From positions 115,646-179,645 of the forward strand of contig NZ_JAFRDR010000011.1 of the NCBI RefSeq assembly GCF_017377795.1: a stretch of DNA of 64,000 nucleotides, in the 5' to 3' direction. The notes under the pieces were generated by a model. It had not been told where the DNA came from. It saw nothing but the letters and a program-made list of their open reading frames with translations, and did not search any database. The position numbers and the translations under genes were made by a program. The stretch is from Williamsia soli (GTDB lineage Bacteria > Actinomycetota > Actinomycetes > Mycobacteriales > Mycobacteriaceae). This document shows, in pieces, positions 52,970 through 63,083 of this stretch; within the stretch, counting starts at the first letter, position 1; the number at the start of each line of letters is the position of its first letter.

Positions 52970-53632
52970 ATGGCAGGCAAGGGAGTGACGTCAGGACAGG
53001 CCGGTGCCGGCCGGAAAACCGCCGCGAGCACGCCGACGACGAAGGGCGCAAAGCGGGCAGCGCACCGGCCCTCTCGCCGCGAGGTGGTGGTCGAGGCGGC
53101 CATGCACCTGTATTCGGTCCGCTCGATCGAGGACGTCACGGTGGCCGACATCGCTGCGGAGGCGCACATGACCTCAGCCGCGGTGTACTACCACTACCCA
53201 TCGAAGGACGAGGTCCTGCTGGGCGGCCTGCGGTTGTACGCGGCCGGACTGCTCGACGAGTTCCGTGCGCAGCTGCTGGCAAGCCCTGATGCCCCACTCG
53301 GAGACATCATCGTGCGGCTCCTGGAGTGGACGGACCAGCACCGCCCGGCGTCGCTGGTGTTCTTCGTCCGGTCTCCGGGGTGGAGCCTGTCGATCGAGGC
53401 GCTGCGTCGCGAGGTGCGGCTGGAACTGCTCAACCTGTTCTCGACCGAACTGAGGGTGCGCAACGGCATTTCTGTGAAGGCGAAGCAGGCTGCTGCGGCG
53501 ACCGCATTGTCGAGTCTGCTCGAGGTGTCGGTGTCGTCGTGGCTCACCGAGGACGCCACGCTGGCCAATCTGGGGCGGCGCCGATTCTCTGACGAGGTGC
53601 GCGAGCTCGCGGCCGATATCGGCAGTGTGTGA
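52970..53632 (+). CDS. TetR-family regulator
   Basis: A 220-residue TetR regulator. A basic, Ala/Thr/Lys-rich tail (about 1-35) leads to the helix-turn-helix at about 38-85: VVEAAMHLYSVRSIEDVTVADIAAEAHMTSAAVYYHYPSKDEVLLGGL. The C-terminal domain has the length and helix pattern of a ligand pocket. It is divergent from the other TetR gene with direct repeats in the shared gap, and about 107 bases upstream of the histidine phosphatase operon. It probably controls parts of this catabolic cluster. Confidence 0.9.
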   Translation: MAGKGVTSGQAGAGRKTAASTPTTKGAKRAAHRPSRREVVVEAAMHLYSVRSIEDVTVADIAAEAHMTSAAVYYHYPSKDEVLLGGLRLYAAGLLDEFRAQLLASPDAPLGDIIVRLLEWTDQHRPASLVFFVRSPGWSLSIEALRREVRLELLNLFSTELRVRNGISVKAKQAAAATALSSLLEVSVSSWLTEDATLANLGRRRFSDEVRELAADIGSV

Positions 53633-53739
53633 CCTGTATCGCGGTGACGCGAGCCAAGTAACGTCGAATTAATCGCGGCTGACCTGCCATTTTGTGGAAG
53701 TATCTTTAGACTGACGACAGTTTGTGGTTGACTTGGCCC

Positions 53740-54447
53740 GTGCCCAACTCGACCCGTGCCCGATCCATCGACCTCGACAACCCGTTTGCGCCACTGACCG
53801 GACTGTGTGAGTTGGTGCTCGTCCGGCACGGCGAGCAGCAGCTCAGCAAAGAGCTCAGCGCAGCCGAAACCGTTGACCCGCCGTTGTCTGAGCTGGGCGA
53901 GAATCAGGTGCGGGCCGTGGCGCAACGCCTGGCCGAGCGCCACATTGATGCGGTGTACAGCTCACCGCTGAGCCGCGCGCTACGCACCGGAACCGCGATT
54001 GCGGATGAACACGGACTGATCCCTGTTGTTCGCGACGAGTTGACGGAATACGAACCGTGGCAGAACTTCCCGGCCGACCAGTCGCCGTTCGAGGTACTGC
54101 CGCACGAGGAGATCTCGAAGATCTTCTCCGAGCACATCCGCACCCGCCGGTATGACGCGTTCCCGTACGCGGAGGATCCGATCGGATTCCGGACCAGGGT
54201 GCTCGGTGAGATCGGAGCGATCGTCGAGCAGCATCAGGGGGAGCGTGTGGTCGTGACCTGCCACAGTGGGGTCATCAACGCCGTTCTCGCCGACGCTCTC
54301 GGAAGCAGCTTCGACATGCCCGTGCGGGTTCACCACACGTCGGTCAGCGTCATCCGGGGAGCCGACACCCGGCGGGCAGTGCAGTCGATCAACGACTTCT
54401 CCCACGTCCTGGATTTTCAGACGCATGTCGGAGCAATGAACCTCTAG
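53740..54447 (+). CDS. histidine phosphatase (phosphoglycerate-mutase-like)
   Basis: A 235-residue branch-1 histidine phosphatase. The catalytic RHG is at residues 29-31, and the second-half motifs PLSELGENQVRAVAQRLAERHIDAVYSSPLSRALRTG and VVVTCHSGVINAVL are clear. It uses a phospho-His intermediate to cleave a phosphate ester. GTG 53740 is the likely start; TTG 53722 is an alternative. First gene of a plus-strand operon with SDR, flavoprotein and ThuA-like genes. Its link to a catabolic route is unclear; removal of a phosphate added by the PEP-utilising protein is one possibility (inference). Confidence 0.85.
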   Translation: MPNSTRARSIDLDNPFAPLTGLCELVLVRHGEQQLSKELSAAETVDPPLSELGENQVRAVAQRLAERHIDAVYSSPLSRALRTGTAIADEHGLIPVVRDELTEYEPWQNFPADQSPFEVLPHEEISKIFSEHIRTRRYDAFPYAEDPIGFRTRVLGEIGAIVEQHQGERVVVTCHSGVINAVLADALGSSFDMPVRVHHTSVSVIRGADTRRAVQSINDFSHVLDFQTHVGAMNL

Positions 54448-54471
54448 TCACCGTAGTAAAGGAGTCTTTCG

Positions 54472-55233
54472 ATGGATCTCAATCTCAAAGGAAAACGCGC
54501 CCTCATCAGTGGTGCGAGCCGCGGTATCGGGTTGGCGATCGCCAGGACCTTGCTCGCCGAGGGTGCCTCGGTGGGCATCTGTGCCCGCGGTGAAGAGCAT
54601 CTGGCCGAGGTCGCCGGTGAATTGTCAGAGCAGGGAACTGTTTTCCACAAGGCGGTCGATGTGGGCGATGCCGATTCGGTGAAGTCGTTCGTCGATGAAG
54701 CGGCCGAAGCGCTTGGGGGAATCGACATCGTGGTGGTCAACGCATCGGCGGCCACCGGCAAGGGACATCAGGCCTGGGTCAACAGCTTCAACGTCGACCT
54801 GATGAGCCTGGTCAACTTCATCGAGTCCGCCACCCCGCATCTCGAGGTGAGCGAGTCGGCCTCCGTGGTCACCATCAGCACCACCTCCGCGCTCGAGGCC
54901 GGCCCGATCAGCACGGCCAACAGCTACGGAGCATTGAAGGCGGCCGTGCTGCAGCACTCCTCCGCGCAGGCGCGTGCGCTGGGTCCCAAGGGAATTCGCG
55001 TGAACGCCATCTCGCCCGGACCGATCTTCTTCGAAGGCGGCGCCTGGGACACTATCCAGACCGCTCGCCCCGCCCTGTACGAGGCCGCACTCGCATCCGC
55101 ATCGCTCGGCAAGCTCGGCGGCGCCGAAGACGTCGCCAATGCCGTTGTCTTCCTGTCCTCACCGGCTGCCGGACACATCACCGGGACCAACCTGGTGGTC
55201 GACGGCGGATTCACCAACCGCTTCGACTTCTGA
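54472..55233 (+). CDS. short-chain dehydrogenase/reductase
   Basis: A 253-residue classical SDR: SGASRGIGLAIA cofactor loop, VVNASAAT in place of the usual NAG, and the active-site SYGALKAA (Tyr-x-x-x-Lys), followed by ISPGPIFFEGG. The NAG-to-NAS change is mild. Good AAAGGAG site upstream. It sits 24 bases after the histidine phosphatase stop and 9 bases before the flavoprotein gene in the same operon. It probably oxidises a hydroxy intermediate. Confidence 0.9.
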   Translation: MDLNLKGKRALISGASRGIGLAIARTLLAEGASVGICARGEEHLAEVAGELSEQGTVFHKAVDVGDADSVKSFVDEAAEALGGIDIVVVNASAATGKGHQAWVNSFNVDLMSLVNFIESATPHLEVSESASVVTISTTSALEAGPISTANSYGALKAAVLQHSSAQARALGPKGIRVNAISPGPIFFEGGAWDTIQTARPALYEAALASASLGKLGGAEDVANAVVFLSSPAAGHITGTNLVVDGGFTNRFDF

Positions 55234-55242
55234 GTCTCCGAC

Positions 55243-56634
<1,392 letters not shown>

Positions 56635-56652
56635 GTACTGAAGGAAGAACCA

Positions 56653-57441
56653 ATGGCAGGACCAGCGGGCCGGCTCGATGCCGTCGTCGTCTGCGGTGGA
56701 CAGTGGCATGACTTCGATTACGCCCGACTGCAGCTGCTTTCGGCGTTGTCCGAGTACGAGCACGTCCGCACCAGGGTTTTCGAGGACTACAACTGTCTGG
56801 AGGCCCTGGGGTCGGCAGACCTGCTGATCACCTATACCTGCAATCGGGTGCCGGACGAGACGCAGCAAGAAGCGTTGATCGGGTTCGTCTCTCGAGGCGG
56901 CCGCTGGCTGGCTCTGCACGGGACCAACTCGGCCATCGACCGGACGCCGCCCGGCTCGGCGAGCAAATACGTGACACCGCGGACTCTGGGGGAGCTGCCG
57001 GTAGTACTGGGCAGCCAGTTCCTCGGCCACCCGCCGATTGCACCGTATCTGGTCGAGATGACCGACCCCGAGCATCCATTCGTCTGCGGTGTCGAGCCGT
57101 TCGAGGTCACCGACGAGCTCTACATCAGTGAACTCCATCCGCCGATCGAGGTGCTCGCGCATACTCGATTTGTGGGCGAGTCCACAGGTTTTGCCGAGGG
57201 TCACACCACGGCGGACGAGCCCCGACCGGTGCTCTACCTGAAAGGTCATGGTGAAGGTACGGTCTGCTACTTCACGCTGGGCCATTGCCGCGGGCGTTTC
57301 GATGTGCAAGACCTCGGCATCGACGATCTGGGACGCGTGGACCGCGGTAGCTGGGTGGTACCGGAGTTCATCACGATCCTGCGCAGGTGTCTGGCGTGGG
57401 CCGTCACCGGGCAGATGACGGCTCCACGCCGGATCGACTGA
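56653..57441 (+). CDS. second ThuA-like protein
   Basis: A 262-residue ThuA-like protein: VVCGGQWHDFDYARLQLLSAL at the N-terminus, then TYTCNRVPDETQQEALIGFVSRGGRWLALHGTNSAI and the late GTVCYFTLGHCRGRFD. It is related in fold to the ThuA-like protein at 51221 but differs widely in sequence. It closes the plus-strand operon and is convergent with an SDR gene, with 3 bases between the stops. A ThuA pair in one catabolic cluster is unusual; function unknown. Confidence 0.83.
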   Translation: MAGPAGRLDAVVVCGGQWHDFDYARLQLLSALSEYEHVRTRVFEDYNCLEALGSADLLITYTCNRVPDETQQEALIGFVSRGGRWLALHGTNSAIDRTPPGSASKYVTPRTLGELPVVLGSQFLGHPPIAPYLVEMTDPEHPFVCGVEPFEVTDELYISELHPPIEVLAHTRFVGESTGFAEGHTTADEPRPVLYLKGHGEGTVCYFTLGHCRGRFDVQDLGIDDLGRVDRGSWVVPEFITILRRCLAWAVTGQMTAPRRID

Positions 57442-57444
57442 CTG

Positions 57445-58221
57445 TCAGTACATCGCCGTTCCACCGTCGACGCTGAGGATGGACCCGGTGATGCCGGCGC
57501 CCGCGTCTGAGGCGAGGAGCATCGCCACCGCCGCGACCTCTTCGATGGTGTTGGGGCGCTTGATCGCCGACTCCTCGGCGAACAACGCGACCATCTCGTC
57601 GAACGACATGCCCATGGCCTTGGCCGTGTCGGGTCCATTGTTCTTGATGATGTCGGTGATCACCAGACCTGGGCAGATGGAGTTGACGGTGATGCCCTCG
57701 GTGCCGACCTCGCGGGCGATCGACTTGGTCATGCCGTTGATCGCGTGCTTGGCGGCCACGTAGGCGGTGAACACGGGCTTGCCGTGCTTGCCTTCGACCG
57801 ACGAGATGTTGATGATGCGGCCGTACTTGTTCGGGAGCATGTGCTGCAACGCGCGGCGGGTGGCCCAGAAGTTCGAGTTCAGGTTCCAGTTCATCACCAG
57901 GGTCCATTCCTCGTCACTGAGGTTGGCGGTGGGCTGTAGGTCCTTGGCGCCGCCGGCGTTGTTCACCAGGACGTCGATACGGCCGAAGGTTGCGACGGTC
58001 TGCTCGATGAAGTCCTCCACATCGGCCCGCACCGTCACGTCACCGGGGAAGAAGGCAGCGCGTTCACCGACGCCGAACTCGGCCAGAGCTTTGTCGCCCT
58101 TCTCCTTCGAGCGGCCGTTGAGCGATACCTTCGCACCCTCTGCCAGAGCCGCCTCGGCGATACCGCGGCCAATACCTTGCGTGCCGCCGGTGATGGCAAC
58201 GACCTTGTCTTGCAGTTTCAT
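57445..58221 (-). CDS. short-chain dehydrogenase/reductase
   Basis: A 258-residue SDR with TGGTQGIGRGIAEAALAEGA, VNNAGGAKD (NAG motif) and the catalytic SSVEGK...YVAAKHAINGM, followed by CPGLVITD. Lys in the YxxxK box and the Ser are in place. It resembles 3-hydroxyacyl/3-hydroxybutyrate dehydrogenases but substrate is not fixed. It is divergent from the PEP-utilising protein across 166 bases that contain three palindromes. Confidence 0.9.
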   Translation of the reverse strand: MKLQDKVVAITGGTQGIGRGIAEAALAEGAKVSLNGRSKEKGDKALAEFGVGERAAFFPGDVTVRADVEDFIEQTVATFGRIDVLVNNAGGAKDLQPTANLSDEEWTLVMNWNLNSNFWATRRALQHMLPNKYGRIINISSVEGKHGKPVFTAYVAAKHAINGMTKSIAREVGTEGITVNSICPGLVITDIIKNNGPDTAKAMGMSFDEMVALFAEESAIKRPNTIEEVAAVAMLLASDAGAGITGSILSVDGGTAMY

Positions 58222-58257
58222 CGAGTGTCTCCTATGCAGATTCTTCCCTGGTCCACA

Positions 58258-58272
58258 GACAAGTAACTTGTC
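58258..58272. promoter_or_regulatory. perfect 7-1-7 palindrome (operator 1)
   Basis: gacaagt-a-acttgtc is a perfect 15-base inverted repeat in the divergent gap, 36 bases upstream of the SDR start. A related imperfect copy lies before the ThuA-Rieske operon (52007-52021). Likely a TetR operator. Confidence 0.7.
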
Positions 58273-58306
58273 ATGGACTACAGTCTTGCATGTAGAGTGT
58301 CATAAG

Positions 58307-58321
58307 TCACACACTGTGTGA
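58307..58321. promoter_or_regulatory. perfect 7-1-7 palindrome (operator 2)
   Basis: tcacaca-c-tgtgtga, a second perfect 15-base inverted repeat in the same gap. Its sequence is unlike operator 1. It lies 66 bases before the PEP-utilising protein ATG. Confidence 0.6.
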
Positions 58322-58343
58322 AGCCCGAATAAAGAAACTACCC

Positions 58344-58358
58344 ATCGTGAATCACGAT
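58344..58358. promoter_or_regulatory. perfect 7-1-7 palindrome (operator 3)
   Basis: atcgtga-a-tcacgat, a third perfect 15-base inverted repeat, 29 bases before the PEP-utilising protein ATG. Its TCACGAT arm is repeated in the gap between the divergent TetR genes (52935-52941). Confidence 0.65.
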
Positions 58359-58387
58359 CGGTGATGTGAGAGAGACGAGATACAGCA

Positions 58388-60112
58388 ATGGCCGAACAGC
58401 GTTGGTTGGTCGACACCGACCCGAGCACACGTCTCCCCGTCTACACGCGGCTCAACGCGAGCGATGTGCTGTCGGACCCGATCACACCGCTCGGCGCGGA
58501 CCTCGGCTGGATTCAGAACATCCTGCCCGGGTGGAACTTCGGATATGCGAGCCTGGGTAGCTACTCGCTCGCGGAGAAGCCCGATGTCGCGGCCTCGTCC
58601 GGAATCTTCTACGGACACCTCTACATCAACCTGTCGATGTCGCGTCTTGTCGGCATCCGGGGTGGAATCCCTGTCGAGCTCGTCGATCAGCTCTGGTACG
58701 GCGGGGACCCGAACATCCCCGCCTATGTGGGCCACCCCGATGACGAGAACGCCGAGGCCACCGCGCGGCTGGCGGCGCGTAACGCCTGGGCATTGTCGAC
58801 CGAGACGTTCCCCGAGCTGGAAGAGGATCGGACCCTGGCCGACAAGCTGCGCACCGAGCGGCCCGACCTCACCTCGTTGACCCCGGCTGCGCTCGTCGCG
58901 CGGGCTCGTTCGGTGATGCCGCTCGAGCGCGTTGCCTGGCGAGGCGAAGTCGTTGCCACCAACTGCGCAGCAGTCGGCCCCGCCGTGCTGGGACAGCTCC
59001 TCGGTGCCGAGCACCAAGACCTGATCGTCACCTTGGTCGGCGCCGCCGGCGACGTGGACTCGGCGCTGCCGTCGTACGCGTTGTGGGAGCTCGGTCGCAT
59101 GGTTCGGGCGGACGAGAAGCTGATGGCCGCGTTCGACGCCGGCGTCCGGGGAGTCGGAGCCCGTGTCGCCGGAATCGACCCGAAGTTCGACTCGACCTTC
59201 GAGCAGTTCATCCTCGACTTCGGATATCGCGGACCCAACGAGTGGGACCTCGGGTCCGTCTCGTGGGAGACCCAGCCCGAACTCGTCCTCGGACTCATCG
59301 ACCGGCTCCGGTTGCAGGACGATTCGGCGTCCCCGACCGCGCGCCTGGGCGACCACGCCGCCGACACCGACGACGCACTCGCCAAGGCTGTTGCGATCGT
59401 CGGCGATGACGTCGAGGGTCAGGCGACCCTCACCGCAGCGCTCGCGTCGGCCCGTCGCTTCGCTGCCTGGCGCGAGCGCGCAAAGACGAACTGCATCAAG
59501 GTCATTCACGAGGCGCGGGTGCCGCTCGTGGAACTCGGTCGCCGATTGCATGCCGATGGTCACCTCGAAGCCGCCGACCACGTGTTCATGGCCGTCGACG
59601 ACGAGCTCGACGCCCTGGCGAGCGCACCTGAGTCGATGAAGGTCACGTTGGCCGAGCGTCACAAGGAGTGGGAGGGGCTGTTCGGACTCGAGCTGCCCAC
59701 CTTCCTCGATGCCCGCGAACCGTTGCCGGCGCTGTCGACTCTGGGTCGGAAGGGTCAGTCGGCGGTCGATGCCGTCAAGGTCGGCGACGTGCTGCAGGGG
59801 TCGGGCGCTTCGCCCGGTATCACTCGCGGTCGCACTCGGGTCATCACCTCGATGGCGGCGCTGGACGAGTTCGAGGTCGGCGAGATCCTCGTCGCCCCGC
59901 AGACCGACCCGTCCTGGACCCCCTTGTTTATGGTGTCCGGTGGAGCGATCACCGACGTCGGGGCGATGGGCTCGCACGCGATGATCGTCAGCCGCGAGCT
60001 CGGTATAGCCTGTGCAGCCGGCGTGCAAGCCGCCACCCGTCGCATCCCGAACGGCGCGCTCGTCGAGGTCGACGGCTCCAAGGGCACCGTCACGATTCTG
60101 GAACTGCCTTGA
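58388..60112 (+). CDS. PEP-utilising enzyme (swivel His domain), lacking an ATP-grasp domain
   Basis: A 574-residue protein. Residues about 15-480 resemble the substrate-binding middle part of rifampicin phosphotransferase-like enzymes, beginning LPVYTRLNASDVLSDPITPL. Residues about 490-574 form the PEP/PPDK swivel domain with phospho-acceptor His530 in MGSHAMIVSRELGIA. The N-terminal ATP-grasp domain (about 300 residues) of the full enzymes is missing, and no separate one lies next to it. It may phosphorylate a small organic molecule with help from a partner coded elsewhere. First gene of the unit with the MDR reductase (TTGA overlap). Confidence 0.82.
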   Translation: MAEQRWLVDTDPSTRLPVYTRLNASDVLSDPITPLGADLGWIQNILPGWNFGYASLGSYSLAEKPDVAASSGIFYGHLYINLSMSRLVGIRGGIPVELVDQLWYGGDPNIPAYVGHPDDENAEATARLAARNAWALSTETFPELEEDRTLADKLRTERPDLTSLTPAALVARARSVMPLERVAWRGEVVATNCAAVGPAVLGQLLGAEHQDLIVTLVGAAGDVDSALPSYALWELGRMVRADEKLMAAFDAGVRGVGARVAGIDPKFDSTFEQFILDFGYRGPNEWDLGSVSWETQPELVLGLIDRLRLQDDSASPTARLGDHAADTDDALAKAVAIVGDDVEGQATLTAALASARRFAAWRERAKTNCIKVIHEARVPLVELGRRLHADGHLEAADHVFMAVDDELDALASAPESMKVTLAERHKEWEGLFGLELPTFLDAREPLPALSTLGRKGQSAVDAVKVGDVLQGSGASPGITRGRTRVITSMAALDEFEVGEILVAPQTDPSWTPLFMVSGGAITDVGAMGSHAMIVSRELGIACAAGVQAATRRIPNGALVEVDGSKGTVTILELP

Positions 60113-61125
60113 GCAGCGGCGTGATCACCACCACCAGAGCTGTCTATCTGCGCGAGCGTCCGTCGGACGGTGAGCCGCTGCCCGAGCACTTCGAGGTCCG
60201 GGACTCGCCGGTGCCCGAGCGCACCGACGGTCAGGTGCTGGTCCGCAACTTGTTCATGAGTGTGGACCCGTCGATGCGGGGCCGTCTCGCGACGTCGGAA
60301 TTGCACTACACCACCAACTTCCAGGTGGACGCACCGCTGGACGGCTCAGCGCTGGGGGTTGTGGTCGAAGGCAATCGTGAGATTCCGGTCGGCTCGTACG
60401 TGCGACATCGGCTCGGCTGGCGCGACCACGCGGTGGTGGACACCGCGGCCGCCACCGTGATCGATCCGCGGGGCATCGACCTACACCACTGGCTCGGAGT
60501 GCTGGGGCAGACCGGGTTCACTGCCTACAGCGGCTTGGTCCGTGCCGGCGAGATCCGCAGCGGTGACGACGTTTTCGTCTCCGCGGCCGCCGGAGCCGTC
60601 GGTAGCATCGCAGGTCAGTTCGCCAAGCTTCTCGGCGCATCGAAGGTCATCGGTAGTGCCGGTGGCCCCGAGAAGGCCGCGTTGTTGACCGATCGACTCG
60701 GATTCGACGCTGGTCTCGATTACCGCGCCACCCCGATCGGTACCGCGCTTCGCGAAGCGGCTCCCGACGGGATCGATGTCTACTTCGACAACGTCGGTGG
60801 CGACCACCTGGTCGCTGCGTTGTCGTCCCTGCGGCAGGGGGGTCGGGTTGCGTTGTGCGGCATGATCTCCAATGGCGGTCCGGACAGCCCGCCGATCGAT
60901 CATCTGATGAATTGCATCCTCAAACGGATCACCATCAGGGGCTTCATCGTCCGTGACCATGAAGATCTCCGGCCCGAGTTCGAGGACCGGGTGGCTGGGT
61001 GGCTTGCCGCGGGCGAACTCGTCGCGAAGTCGACGATCTACGACGGACTCGACAACGCGGTGGATGCATTTCTGTCCATGCTCGGCGGCGGCAACGTCGG
61101 CAAGATGCTGGTGGGGTTGTCGTGA
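60109..61125 (+). CDS. NADP-dependent MDR oxidoreductase (PTGR/leukotriene-dehydrogenase type)
   Basis: A 338-residue zinc-free MDR reductase. Family marks are MSVDPSMRGRL early, GQTGFTAYSGL, the SAAAGAVGSIAGQFAKLLG cofactor loop, VYFDNVGGDHL and the late ALCGMIS. Such enzymes reduce the double bond of alpha,beta-unsaturated ketones or aldehydes with NADPH. The TTG at 60109 overlaps the previous stop by four bases; GTG 60121 is an alternative start. Its stop overlaps the GTG of the broken enoyl-CoA hydratase as GTGA. Confidence 0.9.
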   Translation: MSSGVITTTRAVYLRERPSDGEPLPEHFEVRDSPVPERTDGQVLVRNLFMSVDPSMRGRLATSELHYTTNFQVDAPLDGSALGVVVEGNREIPVGSYVRHRLGWRDHAVVDTAAATVIDPRGIDLHHWLGVLGQTGFTAYSGLVRAGEIRSGDDVFVSAAAGAVGSIAGQFAKLLGASKVIGSAGGPEKAALLTDRLGFDAGLDYRATPIGTALREAAPDGIDVYFDNVGGDHLVAALSSLRQGGRVALCGMISNGGPDSPPIDHLMNCILKRITIRGFIVRDHEDLRPEFEDRVAGWLAAGELVAKSTIYDGLDNAVDAFLSMLGGGNVGKMLVGLS

Positions 61126-61503
61126 GTATCGAACCGAACGCGTCGCCTCGGGTTGATTCCGGGCGGCGGTGGGACACAGCGCCTGCCACGATTGATCGGA
61201 GCGGGGCGAGCAGCGGAGATGGTGCTCACCTCACGCCCGATCGACGCCCACGAGGCAGTGCGTATCGGCCTTGTCCAGGCGGTGTTGCCGGATGCCCCGT
61301 TCATTGATGCCGTCCTGGAATGGGTTGCGGCCCTCGCAGCCCAACCGCCGCAAGCTCTCCGTGCCGCGAAGAAGTCGTTGGCCGGCGCCGAGTACCTGCC
61401 GTTGGAGCAAGGTCTCGCGCTCGAGGGCGAATTGGTGGGCCCGCTACTCGCGGACCGCAAGGCCGTCTCTCTTCAGGAGCAGGAGTTGGTTCGGCACCGC
61501 TGA
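61122..61503 (+). pseudogene. enoyl-CoA hydratase remnant with internal deletion
   Basis: GTG 61122, overlapping the reductase stop, starts a plausible hydratase N-terminus (MSIEPNASPR). After about ten codons the sequence jumps, out of frame, to LIPGGGGTQRLPRLIGAGRA, which lies near residue 125 in normal enoyl-CoA hydratases, and continues to the family C-terminus at 61503. About 115 codons are missing, including the oxyanion and first catalytic region. The remaining C-terminal frame has no good start. The gene is dead; it shows the operon once included a crotonase. Confidence 0.8.
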
Positions 61504-61512
61504 CCTCGACTC

Positions 61513-62175
61513 TCAGAGGCGCCCGATGACCATTGCCGAGCGGTCGTGGTTGATGAACTTGCGCTCGTCCTCGAGGAGGGGGCCCGCGATCTCGGTGTTG
61601 GCCAGTACGCCACGGAAAGCTTCGTCCGTCGAGTAGCAGGCCACCGCGATGCCGTCGAATCGTGGGCCGGTGAATCCGACTTGTTGCCGGACAGTCTCGG
61701 TTAATGCGGTGTCGAGATGGATCTGCCGGTAGCCTTCTGATCCGGGCACCCGGCTTCCGAGTTCGGCGTGCGTGGTGCTCCAGTATTCGAGGAACTCCTC
61801 TGCCGTCATGCCCTCGCGGCGGGTCAGGGCCATGGCCAGCACGATGGGCTCATCGCCAGGTACCACGATGAACTCGGAGCCGACCAGAACTGTTGATCGT
61901 TCTGAGTCCAGGCACGCCTCGGCCCGCAGCGATTGCGTCAGCGACGACAGCAGCCCGGGTGTGGTGAGGTCGGCGTCCAACTCGATGAAGCCGGCAAACG
62001 GTGGTGCGTCATCTGTTTCGGACTCGTGAGCGAGACCGCTGAGGATGCTGGCATCGTGAATCACGACCCGGGTGGGTAGCCCGGTGGAGGTGTGCGCATT
62101 CTCGGCGATGACGGTGACGGCGGGCGGTTCTGTGCCGGGTATCAAAGACACCAACAGATAGAGTTTGTTCGGCAT
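61513..62175 (-). CDS. EthD-domain protein
   Basis: A 220-residue protein with a C-terminal EthD/dimeric ferredoxin-like domain (about 110-215: LTRREGMTAEEFLEYWSTTHAELGSRVPGSEGYRQIH, with the His typical of the family). An N-terminal half resembles a second copy of the fold. EthD proteins assist in cytochrome P450 and catabolic routes in Actinobacteria. Its start overlaps the stop of the next gene by one base, so the two form an operon. Convergent with the hydratase remnant. Confidence 0.82.
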   Translation of the reverse strand: MPNKLYLLVSLIPGTEPPAVTVIAENAHTSTGLPTRVVIHDASILSGLAHESETDDAPPFAGFIELDADLTTPGLLSSLTQSLRAEACLDSERSTVLVGSEFIVVPGDEPIVLAMALTRREGMTAEEFLEYWSTTHAELGSRVPGSEGYRQIHLDTALTETVRQQVGFTGPRFDGIAVACYSTDEAFRGVLANTEIAGPLLEDERKFINHDRSAMVIGRL

Positions 62176-62969
62176 CAGATGATGTCGACGGTGTCGAGAA
62201 CCTTCTCAGCGTAGGCGGAGTCCCCTTCTACCGAAACATGCTTGCGCCACGGACTACGAGTGGTACCCCACAGTATGAAATCGGTTGCGGGCGATGAGAT
62301 CATCGTCTCTGCGTTGGACAGTCCGGCCTCGACCGTGAGCAGGTTCGAACCGGGTTGTAGAGTCCATTCGCCGCCTCCTGGGCCGGTGAGCCGCACGCCG
62401 AGCGGGCGATCGAGCACGCCGCTCACCGGCGTACACATCTGCGGTAGTCCGGTCCACATCCAGTCGACGGCTGCACGAACCAGGTGGTCTTCCGGATCGG
62501 GGACCTCGCGGTCGACGGGCGCCTCGGGTCCGAGGAGATCGACGTACATGTGACACCACATGTCGAACGCGAACGCATCTGAAAGCTGATGTGTCTGATA
62601 GGTTCCCAGATCGGTCAGTGTCATCGGCGCAGAGGCGAGGTCGTCTGCCTGCATCGCTTCGAGCACACCCATTGCGCCGTCGACATTGGTGAGGAACTCG
62701 TCGGCCACCTGAGTGTTCGTCCAGTCCCGCCGCACATCGACAAGCTGGTTCTGCAGCTCTTCCGCGGTCGTGGGAGCAGGCATCGAGGGATCAGGCTCAG
62801 GTGGGTCGACCATGACCTTGAAGTTCGAGCCGGTGTGCGCGACAAGATCTTTGATCGACCAGCCCGCGCATCGGCTGGGCGCTTCCCACTCCTTCGGGGT
62901 GAGACTGCGGACGATGAGCGAGTACCTATTGGCGAGTTCGCGACTGGCGGTCAATCCGGCTTTGCTCAT
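62175..62969 (-). CDS. maleylpyruvate-isomerase-family mycothiol-dependent enzyme (MDMPI/DinB-like)
   Basis: A 264-residue protein. The N-terminal four-helix DinB/MDMPI bundle includes WEAPSRCAGWSIKDLVAHTGS (metal-binding His in the family position) and a late HQLSDAFAFDMWCHMYVDLL. The C-terminal part (about 175-264) is the sterol-carrier-like MDMPI C domain, GVRLTGPGGGEWTLQPG. Mycothiol is expected as cofactor. ATG 62969 suits the family start; the frame is open to 63041. It heads a two-gene operon with the EthD protein. Confidence 0.85.
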   Translation of the reverse strand: MSKAGLTASRELANRYSLIVRSLTPKEWEAPSRCAGWSIKDLVAHTGSNFKVMVDPPEPDPSMPAPTTAEELQNQLVDVRRDWTNTQVADEFLTNVDGAMGVLEAMQADDLASAPMTLTDLGTYQTHQLSDAFAFDMWCHMYVDLLGPEAPVDREVPDPEDHLVRAAVDWMWTGLPQMCTPVSGVLDRPLGVRLTGPGGGEWTLQPGSNLLTVEAGLSNAETMISSPATDFILWGTTRSPWRKHVSVEGDSAYAEKVLDTVDII

Positions 62970-63083
62970 GACTGAATCCTTTGAATCACCGGCGCTCAGC
63001 AAATGTGACCTGCGCCTCAGTTGCACCGAGTCAACCACCAAACAAGGGTGACTGTCAAGAAACTCCTTCGAGCATGCCGGCGT

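Noticed and set aside
53641..53739. TTTGTGG direct repeats at 53691 and 53721 as an operator
   Set aside because: Only seven bases long, 30 bases apart and not found at other promoters of the cluster.
58352..60028. 558-codon minus-strand open frame opposite the PEP-utilising protein
   Set aside because: Antisense shadow of a recognised gene; composition (Arg/Gly/Val-rich) is typical of reversed high-G+C coding sequence.
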